Shown here: one piece after another, positions 56,271-64,000 of the stretch
How positions within the stretch are numbered: position 1 is the stretch's first letter
Layout of the letters: every line of letters starts with the position of its first letter
From: Lactuca virosa
Lineage: Eukaryota; Streptophyta; Magnoliopsida; Asterales; Asteraceae
Direction: 5' to 3'
Length of the DNA: 64,000 nt
Assembly (NCBI GenBank): GCA_928212115.1
Contig: CAKMRJ010005523.1
Coordinates: forward strand, 99,203,486 to 99,267,485
The notes under the pieces: model-generated
The model's input: only the letters and a program-made list of their open reading frames with translations
What the model was told of the DNA's origin: nothing
The model's database searches: none
Made by a program: the position numbers and the translations under genes

Positions 56271-59200
56271 ATGGAAGAAGCTTTATCCCTCAATATCTCC
56301 AACAGTGTTGGTGGTTCCAACCGGGACCCAATATTGGTTGCAAGTGAATATCATCACTGGTCCCAAAGAATGGAAAGATATCTTAAGAGACTTGGCCGAG
56401 ATGTTTGGAGATCTATGGAGGAAGGACCTCATATCCCGGTTCTCGCTCCTGTTCAAACCGACGACACACATACCAGACTAGGTGGAAGCACGGCAGCTCT
56501 AAGTCGACCCACGAAAGATGATCTTGATAAAATGGAAAGTGATGCTATCGCTTTCTATGAAATCTCCTGCGGAGTGGCCCCAGATAACTTCGACATCATC
56601 ATCAACTGCAAGTTAGCCAAAGAGATCTGGGATGTCCTAAAAAATCTGTATGAAGGCTCAGGACAAGATCAAGACAAAAAGCTCACTACTGCCCTCAACG
56701 AGTTCAACAACTTCAAAGCCCATGCTGGTGAAAGCCTTAAGGATTCTTTCAAAAGATTCAATCTTATTGTCATAAATCTGTCCAATGTCGGTACCATCCG
56801 AAGTAACCATGAAACCAACCTTCAATTTCTCAACGGTCTTGGAAAACACTGGACTACGGCCAAAATGATAGTTCAAGGAGATAGGAAGATTCACACACTA
56901 TCTCTTTTCAAGTTGTATGGAGAACTCCAAGCACAAGAATCTATTGTGCTAAAAGACTGTGCAGACTTCGGAGGTCCACTAGCTCTTTTAGCCCAAACAC
57001 CGCAACCCAGAGTCACCCAATCATATGAGCCTTACTCTCTTTCGTATGACAACCCACCGCAATCTTATGAAGCAGACTCAGAGTATGATGATGAGGAAGA
57101 GTTCCAGAATGCAATCGCTCTAGTCATTCAACATTTTAACCGATTACCACCATCCTCTTTTCGAAAAAATCAACAGTTCACAAAACCTCCCTTCAACTGA
57201 AATGTCAATCCGCAGAATAATCATCCTCGATATCCCAAAAATCCTCACCCATCTCAACCTCAGAACACTAATCAACCAAAAGAGGCACCACATTCTGCCA
57301 AGTCCAGTGACTCCGGTACCTTAACCAAAGTTAAAGATGATGTTATCATTTGCCATAAATGTAACAAAGAAAATCATTTTGCTAAAGACTGCAAAGCAAA
57401 TGTTGTGAAGGATAAAGCATTCTATCTTAGAATGGCTCAAGAATTGGAAGAAAAAGAGAAAGCAAGGGCCTATGTGGCACAAGTCAAAAGGGATCACCAA
57501 GTGTGGTCTTCAGGAGATGAAGATGAAAATCTCCACAATCTCAAAGGCAAAGGAAAAATCTACATGATAGCAGCTGCGGATGAAGATGGCTCAACAAAGC
57601 TCGAAAAGAACTACTGCTTCATGGCAAAAGATGGTACTCTAAGCATCATCGAACATGTAAAACTCATGATTCACACTAATAACTATAGCATGCATGAATG
57701 TCAACCCTTTTTGGAAAACCTTAATGGCACGTGTGATGCCGTCCTTTCAGACTATAACAAAGCTCTAGATGAGAAGAACATTGCGTCCCAAGAAATGTTT
57801 CATGTGAGAGGAAGACTAGAAGACAAGAGACTGAAAGTGACTATGTTAGAAAAAGATTTAGTGTTAGAAAAGGATGCTAGAATGTTATGTGAGACTCAAC
57901 TAGGAATAGCCTTGAATCAAAGAGACTTAACTCAGAATGAAATTGTATGTTTGAATCTATTAATTGAAAAGATGTTTAATGAAAGTGAGGCCATTGAAAA
58001 TCTTGTTAACAATGGGACGGTTGATAACACGTATAACTGGGGCTGCTCTAATGGTTATTCAACCAAAGACTCCTCCCCTCAGTTCAACAAAGACCGACCT
58101 TACGTCCCTCCGGATAGAGAATTTCATTTCCCTGTCAATAGCAAGACCTTTCCAGAAGATATTCAAACCTACTTCGGTAGACTCCACAACCTGAGTAATA
58201 ATTGTGTCATCGAGGAAATTCATCCCGAAATCGCGGATCATCCATGTGATCATTTACCAGTCATTGGCACAATTTGTCCAAACTCTCAGGCTTCATCAGT
58301 TGTTGATGAGGAAATCTTTATGGAAGGACCTGAAGTCCTTGTGAAAAATCCGACTGTGTCCTCAGACCGCAGTCCTTTTAACTGCAATCTCAAACCAGAA
58401 TTACCATCCATAAGATGCCCCACAGAAGTACCATATCAATTCAACTCATTTCTCATGAGTTACCCATATAAAATTTTGAATATCGTCAATGCTCTCAAAG
58501 TCCAACATTTTCTAGTTCGGATGAATCGACTCCACGTTTTCAAAATCAGTCAAAAGATTCCAGGAAACCGCAGTTGAACATTGTTAACTGCGGTTCTCCC
58601 AAAACTCGAGCAAAACAGGCTTTAAAAGAGGAACTTAGAAATAATATTACACAACGAAAAATCAGTTTCAAACACAAAAATCACCAATTTTCAAAAAATT
58701 TCTAAACAAAAATCTTTTGACAAACCTGCAATCTCAAATCAACTTTCAAAAAATCTCTCATGTCAAGGATTTAGACAAAAAGGAGTTTCCACAACTGAGT
58801 AGATCTGACAAATCCCAAAAGAAAGTTAAATCTTTTCATAGATATCGATTTCAGAACTATTCATTGGACAACCCGAAATGGAAAGGGATTTTGCCAACCC
58901 CTAAGTCTTTTCAGTCTTATCAGCCTGTCAAAAGTGACAAACCTAGGAAGACTTCATGTGTTCAAGCTTTTCAAAATTAAAAAAACATTTCTAACAATTT
59001 ACACTCTCGGACTGGACACAAGCCATTTACTACACCCTTTAAACCGCTGACCATGAACGGTGTCTGGCTGAATGACAAAAATCTCACATTTGGATTTTAT
59101 CATCGTAAAAAATCAAATCTAGCCTAATTTTTTGAACCTCATCCCACAAAAGGTCATGTCAAATCAAAATCTCACAAACAACCAGGATTAGTTCTCAAGG

Positions 59201-59290
59201 TCAACACTCAAAATATCCCAAAAACACACGTGCATACATCCAGTCACAAAAGGTCTGTTATGTCCCCGGGCTCCAAACTTGTTTGGGTGC
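56271..59290 (+). pseudogene. copia-C gag
   Basis: ATG 56271 begins MEEALSLNISNSVGG. 56271-57200 has EYHHWSQRMERYLKRLGRDV and AKEIWDVLKNLYEGSGQDQD (UBN2-type capsid). TGA 57198-57200 is in frame with the following part, which contains an intact zinc knuckle CHKCNKENHFAKDC (57351-57392) and DQVWSSGDED-like acidic sequence. 57405-58577 is helical and charged (EKDLVLEKDARMLCETQLG). A stop at 58575 and frame changes follow through 58717-58980 to PGSKLVWVPKLTH near 59290, the same WVPK ending as in copia-A. Roughly 1,000 codons. Confidence 0.87.
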
Positions 59291-59299
59291 CCAAATTAA

Positions 59300-60333
59300 C
59301 CCATTAATTTTGTAGGCAATGTGCAAGGAGGAACAAGAAGATGAATGGTTAATTGACAGTGCCTGCTCCTTGCACATGACTGGAAGGTTAGAATACCTTC
59401 GAGATTTCAGGCCTATATGTAATGGTGGACACGTGACGTTTGGTAACAATGCTAATGGGATAATCCGAGGCTATGGTGTTTTGACTATGGGCAACTTCTC
59501 AATTCAAAAGGTTGCATATGTTGAAGGCCTTAAGCATAACTTGATCAGTGTTGGTTAACTATGCAAGGCTGGTCACATGGTTGAATTCGACAGTGAGTAC
59601 TGCTACGTCTTGACAAGCGATAGAAGCACCTGCCTAATTAAGTCCAAATCTGAAGGCACCATGTATCCTTTGGATGTATCTCTGATCATTGGTAAACAAC
59701 AGTTATGCTTCCTATCCAAAGCTGTATCCGAAGTCAGCTGGTTATGGCACCGCAAGCTCGCTCACCTTAACTTCCGGTACATCAACAACTTAGTAACAGA
59801 AGAGCTTGTTCGTGGTCTCCCTATTCTCAAATACAACAATGATACGTTTTGCCCTGCATGTGAGTGTGGAAAACAATCAAAGGGTAGTCATCCACCGGTG
59901 ATTGACTCATCAATTTCTGAATCTCTAGAGCTGTTGCATGTTGATCTCTGCGGTCCATCTACCGTAGCCAGTCTTCATCATAAAAAGTACATACTGGTTA
60001 TAGTAGATGACTTCACTCGATTCACTTGGGTCTTCTTCTTGAGACTCAAATCTGAAACACCGTAGGTCCTGATAAACTTCATAAAAGAAATTGAACTCCA
60101 AATCAAGTTACCAGTCCGCAGAATCAGAAGTGACAATGGAACCGAATTTAATAATCATATTTTGAATAGTTTTTTGGTCTCCAAAGGCATCAGTCACAAC
60201 TTCTCTGCTCCTTACACACCACAACAAAACGGAGTAGTAGAGCGAAGAAATCGTAGTCTGGTTGAAACAGCCAGATCCATGTTGAACTTTGCAAACCTTC
60301 CTCTCTATTTCTGGGCCGAAGTAGTGGCGACTG
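59300..60333 (+). pseudogene. copia-C protease and truncated integrase
   Basis: Protease site WLIDSACSLHMTG (about 59348-59386), with Ala where copia proteases have Gly after DS; YVEGLKHNLISVG is followed by TAA at 59556-59558. Integrase zinc site WLWHRKLAHLNF and CPACECGKQ; first Asp in LLHVDLCGPS; TAG at 60063-60065; beyond it the second Asp (IRSDNGTEFNN) and Glu (QQNGVVERRNRS) are still visible to 60260. The reading ends at 60333 in the chromovirus LTR. Confidence 0.88.
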
Positions 60334-62813
60334 TGTGACATCCCCTAATTTCTCGGACAGAAAAGACCGATTTATTTTATGCTTTTTAAAATAAAATCAG
60401 AGTAATTCTTTTAAAAGATGTTGCGGAATTTGTTCCCAAAAGAAAACATGATAAAAGTTTATCAAAACCTTTCTTTAAGAAATATATAATTTCCTTGTAT
60501 ATCAAAACCTCGGGATGTCATGTTCCGATACATATCAAAAGCATAAACAAGACATTATAAGCCTTACAACAGTTATTTACAACTACTGGCCTATAATCCA
60601 TAAATCAATCATCATCATTCGACTATGCTCGGGGTCCACTACCTGTAATATAAAAAGCTGAGTGGGTCATGCTTGGAAGCCTCGTGAGCATATAGGGTTT
60701 TCAACCCACAATAAATAATAAACTTATTAAGTTTATCAATCAACAATAATTTTATTAATTTCATCAACCAAAAAATAACCCTAATTACCCATTCCTATTA
60801 TCCTCACTTTATGTCCCCTAAAACAACTATCACAAGGGACCTAGCCTAAGGATTTTCATTAGGGGACACCATTGCTTCAGAGGTTCCTCAGCAATTTATG
60901 TCAAATAAGGCAACCATCGGGGTGACAACATTGCTTTTCTCAGCAATTTATGTCAAATAAGACAACCAATGGGGTGACAACATTGTTTTCCTCAACAATT
61001 TATGTCAAACAAGACAACCAATAAGGTGACAACATTGCTTTCCTCAGCAATTTATGTCAAATAAGACAACCAATATGGTGACAACATTGCTTTCCTCAAC
61101 AATTTATGTCAAACAAACATCAGGGTGACAACATTGCTTTCCCTCAGCAATTTATGTCAAAGGGCTGACAACATTGCTTTTCCCTCAGCAATTTATGTCA
61201 AATAGGCACGAAGTCACATCGTCGCCAAGGTTTATACAACAGGCACTAAGTCCATAGCTGCCAACGTACTAAATCCATAGCTACCAACGTACATCTATAC
61301 TGTACTAAATTCATAGCTACTAACGTACATCTATACTGTACTATTATCCCTCATCCTTTATCTACCCATGTTTTACCCGACATATTTGAAGATAAAATAT
61401 ATATACATTTTAAATTATTTTAAACATGTATAAAACATCCATTCAACATCCATTTCAAATAAACAAACAACATATAAACACATAGCACGTATTTTATACA
61501 AAATACTTCATATCTATGTGTAAGATGAAAGTGACTACACACTCACCTGATTTAATGAAAATCGGGCCGCAATTCGTTTCCTAAAACGATCGTTTCTAAT
61601 AAAACCGGGAGTTTTATTGAGAAACCGGGCTCTGCGAGGGTCGGGCTTCGAAACCGAAAAGATAAATTTTCCGGGCTTCTCGGGCACTTCGTGGCGTATT
61701 CCGTGGGTTATAATCGATACTGAGGCTTCGGGGGATGAAAATAGCCAAAATATTGAAAATGGGGCCAAAATTGCCAATTCTTAAATTCTAGCCGGGAGGG
61801 TTCGCACCCTCCTATTTATATTATGCGAGCTGCTGATCGGACGGTTGAGAGGAGGCCACGCGGCAGCAAATACGAAGGAGGAAGCACCTGGCTCGCACGT
61901 GGGCTGCGCATGCGAGGGCCACGTTGGAGGGTCCTGATTGGACCGAAGTCCGGGTCCGAGGTGGGTGGCTCGTGGCTCCCTCGAAGCTCGGATGCACGAG
62001 GAAAGGGGCACGCGTCGGATTTTCAGTGGACCGCTTCGGATGACTCAGCAGTCGGACATGTGGCTCGCATGACTCACCGATTTCGGACACGTGGCACTCA
62101 TACAGCGAAGGTGACGTGGCCTATGCGAAATTTCTTGGATTTTGAAATAATTTCTCGATTTTCGTGCCAAAACTTCTAAAATCCATGACTTTCGCATACG
62201 AGCTCCGTTTTTGACGTTCTTTATATGCACGCGTAGGTAAAATTACGCTCTATAACTTTCGTTTAGACCTTCGATTCTCGTTTAGGTTGTGTTGGCTAAA
62301 AATCACTCGATCTAAAATTCGAGTTTTTAGCTGTCTACTGCTAAGCTGAAACTTCGAAAAATCATAACTTCGTCATACGAAGTCAGATTTGGGCGTTCTT
62401 TTTATACATACTCTCGATTTAACGAACACTACAACTTGCGTTTAGATCACCAAGGCTAAAAAGTGGTTTATCAAAAACTCACTTTTTACGACATTCGGCA
62501 CCGTGCCGGTTTTGTCGTGAAACTTCGACAGGTCATAACTTCTTCCTTATAACTCGGATTTCGACATTCTTTATATATCCGTAATCCTTGTCACGAACAC
62601 TACAACTTTCTTAATAAATATCGGGTTTATCTAATATTTATTTTCGACGCTCATTTTTACTCTTAATTAATTAAATCCTAATAATTAAACATAAAACACA
62701 TAATTCACATAATAATCACATAATTCCTCTTCATTTCTTCAAAATGAGTTGCAAAGGTTAACCTAGACTATCACATCAATATTAATGCTTAGCCTAGAAA
62801 CACGAGCATTACA
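60334..62813 (-). repeat. Chromovirus-family LTR (2,480 bp)
   Basis: tgtgacatcccc ... gcattaca. Contains a tandem array (60885-61206) and the promoter-side region similar to LTR-2. Overlapping short ORFs at 61535-62230 on both strands are LTR shadows. Confidence 0.9.
60885..61206. repeat. Tandem array of about seven ~58-bp units in the LTR
   Basis: Unit core cagcaatttatgtcaaataa followed by gacaacca and ggtgacaacattgcttt. The last two units are shortened. Confidence 0.93.
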
Positions 62814-62815
62814 AT

Positions 62816-62828
62816 TATCTCCCCCTTA
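62816..62828 (-). other. Polypurine tract of the chromovirus-family element
   Basis: Plus-strand atctcccccttag, minus ctaagggggagat, two bases from the LTR end. Confidence 0.85.
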
Positions 62829-62839
62829 GGATGATTCCG

Positions 62840-63262
62840 TCCCCGGAATCACACCTCAACAAACAACTGCGGGTAGCGACTCATCATGTCACTCTCCGTT
62901 TCCCAGGTGAGATTTGGCCCATTCGTATGTTTCCAACGCACAAGTACTAATTCGACCATCTTGCGTCACAAATTTTTCGTCTTATGGTCAACGATTGCCT
63001 CAGGTTCTTCAATCAACCTCTTGTTTTCATCCAAACTTAATTCAGAAATTGGAATTATGTCGGGCACATCTCCCGTGAACTTCCTCAAATAACACACATG
63101 AAATGTGTTATGAATACCCTCTAGTTCTTCTGGTAATTCTAGCTTGTAAGCTTGACTCCCGATCCTTTGAAGAACTTTAAACGGTCCAATAAACCTTGGA
63201 CTCAACTTTCCCGAACCACGTAACATACCTATCTTAGTCGGACTCAATTTGATATGACCTCT
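62840..63262 (-). pseudogene. Integrase C-terminal tail with chromodomain
   Basis: 63247-62966 reads GKLSPRFIGPFKVLQRIGSQ, YKLELPEELEGIHNTFHVCY and LRKFTGD, the end of gypsy integrase. After a stop at about 62964 the same frame continues with VELVLVRWKHTNGPNLTWE and ESDMM, a chromodomain signature (W-x5-TWE). This places the family in the chromoviruses, probably Tekay/Del-like. In those elements the chromodomain guides insertion towards modified chromatin. The upstream integrase core is absent. Confidence 0.85.
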
Positions 63263-63654
63263 AGGGTCGGAATAACAATCATCTTCTTAGTCATTACCGA
63301 AGCGAAGGTAATGAAATACTCGAACAATAACGGAATCAACTTCTATCTTCTTGGTAACCTTGTGACTTTCCTTGATCCAAGTACGAGTCCTGTGCTTCCG
63401 GTAGTATAGGCCTCTACTACCATTCACACCTACTCATACTCGTCCCAAGTATTGTCTCGCAGTTCTCCAAGTCACCATACAAGAATTTCACATAGTCATT
63501 CAATTCATTAGATGACAAAACCAGGGTTTATATTATTTCTTGAAATAATTACACAGAGGTTTAAGTTTACCCTATACTATGCCTCTAATAGGCTACACCA
63601 CGAGTTATTAACTGCATTACTACTTTATGTCTTAGTTTTGGGAATATAAGGTCC
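63263..63654 (-). other. Non-coding spacer between gag and integrase tail
   Basis: About 390 bp where protease, RT, RNase H and integrase core should be. 63263-63478 matches 28140-28380 of the non-autonomous array; the rest is unassigned. Confidence 0.75.
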
Positions 63655-64000
63655 TTACTCCTGATCCCTTGTATTTTCATCTGCTTCGTTAAGGATCATT
63701 TGGAATACCTTTGGTTTTGGTTTTGGTGGAACATTGGGCCTTGCTGCCTCATTCTTCTTTGGGCAGTCTTTCGAAATGTGCCCTTCCTCGTTACATCTAT
63801 AGCACATCCTCTTGTTGGACGGACACTCGTTGGCATAATGCCCAGTCTTCCCACACTTGTAGCAGGTCACCTCTTCGCTACATTTCCCGAAGTGCTTCTT
63901 TTTGCACTTCTCGCACCATTTCGCTTCACCTCCTCCTCCTCCAGAATTCAAGATTTTTCTTTTCTCGTTGGACCCTGAAGTCCCTTCAAACTTACTTTTC
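63655..64000 (-). CDS. Chromovirus gag, C-terminal zinc-knuckle part (runs off the edge)
   Basis: Open from the window edge to the stop at 63655, at least 114 codons, no internal stop; the first ATG in view (63951) is internal. Contains a cysteine pair region WCEKCKKKHFGKC and two knuckles, CYKCGKTGHYANEC and CYRCNEEGHISKDC (CX2CX4HX4C), then a proline/lysine tail and a Glu-rich end. This is the nucleocapsid part of chromovirus gag, which binds the element's RNA. It is the only undamaged gag part in the window and ends in a stop rather than leading into protease. Confidence 0.8.
   Translation of the reverse strand, partial: KSKFEGTSGSNEKRKILNSGGGGGEAKWCEKCKKKHFGKCSEEVTCYKCGKTGHYANECPSNKRMCYRCNEEGHISKDCPKKNEAARPNVPPKPKPKVFQMILNEADENTRDQE

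Larger units (their letters stand above)
55493..60333 (+). mobile_element. copia-C: Sirevirus-like copia element, 5' half
   Basis: LTR 55493-about 56163, PBS 56166-56178, gag 56271 to about 59290, protease and integrase to 60333, where a chromovirus LTR cuts it inside the integrase. The protein order and the long gag parallel copia-A. RT, RNase H and the 3' end lie beyond the right edge. Confidence 0.88.
60334..64000 (-). mobile_element. Chromovirus-family gypsy element lacking most of pol (3' part)
   Basis: Minus strand: 3' LTR 60334-62813, PPT 62816-62828, chromodomain/integrase tail 62840-63247, spacer, gag 63655-64000 running off the window. Inserted in copia-C integrase; the left target copy would be gactg or similar, not testable here. 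LTR and internal parts match the array at 25923-31810. Confidence 0.88.

Noticed and set aside
60885..61206. Regularly spaced repeats resembling a CRISPR array
   Set aside because: The units are contiguous tandem repeats in an LTR, with no unique spacers, in a plant genome.
61781..62230. Several ORFs of 61-118 codons on both strands
   Set aside because: Within the chromovirus LTR, mutually overlapping, no domains.

Overview
This is a plant nuclear window made almost entirely of nested, mostly broken transposable elements. I recognise no intact host gene, tRNA or rRNA. The organism is probably in the Asteraceae, most likely Lactuca (lettuce) or a close relative. That is inference from the gag and 3'-ORF families, the tRNA-iMet-type primer sites, the AT-rich composition and the short palindromes in the LTRs; I could not run a search.

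Layout. (1) Positions 1-25918 form a nest. A minus-strand Sirevirus-like copia element (copia-B, 21883-25918) is cut inside its RNase H domain by a minus-strand Athila/Tat-type Ty3/gypsy element (gypsy-A; LTR 20340-21882, extending off the left edge). Gypsy-A is cut between gag and protease by a plus-strand 13,049-bp Sirevirus-like copia element (copia-A, 5348-18396) with ATATC target duplications and 324-bp LTRs that differ at 6 sites. Copia-B's LTR also holds a 517-bp non-autonomous hAT element. (2) 25923-31810 is an LTR-internal-LTR-partial internal tandem of a non-autonomous, minus-strand chromovirus derivative. (3) 31811-41989 is mixed: an old LTR-like stretch, a 1.7-kb Mutator-like element (35385-37093, 9-bp target duplication) carrying a fragment of a leucine-rich-repeat receptor kinase gene, a second TIR element (37272-38757), a LINE tail and microsatellites. 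(4) 41990-50310 is an old, decayed minus-strand copia element with 1.2-kb LTRs. (5) 50790-53062 is an inverted-repeat element set between TA microsatellites. (6) 53315-60333 holds a gag fragment, a 5' LTR plus leader of another copia element, and a Sirevirus-like copia (copia-C) inserted in that leader. (7) From 60334 to the right edge a full-length LTR of the chromovirus family cuts copia-C's integrase; its internal region keeps a chromodomain and a gag zinc-knuckle region but no protease, RT or integrase core.

The most notable item is copia-A. After pol it carries about 1.4 kb of repeat-rich spacer, then a plant-promoter-like block (TATA box at 14783, ATG at 14877) and a third ORF of about 1,050 codons, now broken, with a central coiled coil and no recognisable signal peptide. 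It also has five in-frame purine motifs identical in core to its polypurine tract, placed between integrase and RT. All coding regions seen carry stops or frameshifts, so nothing here looks autonomous in its present state.
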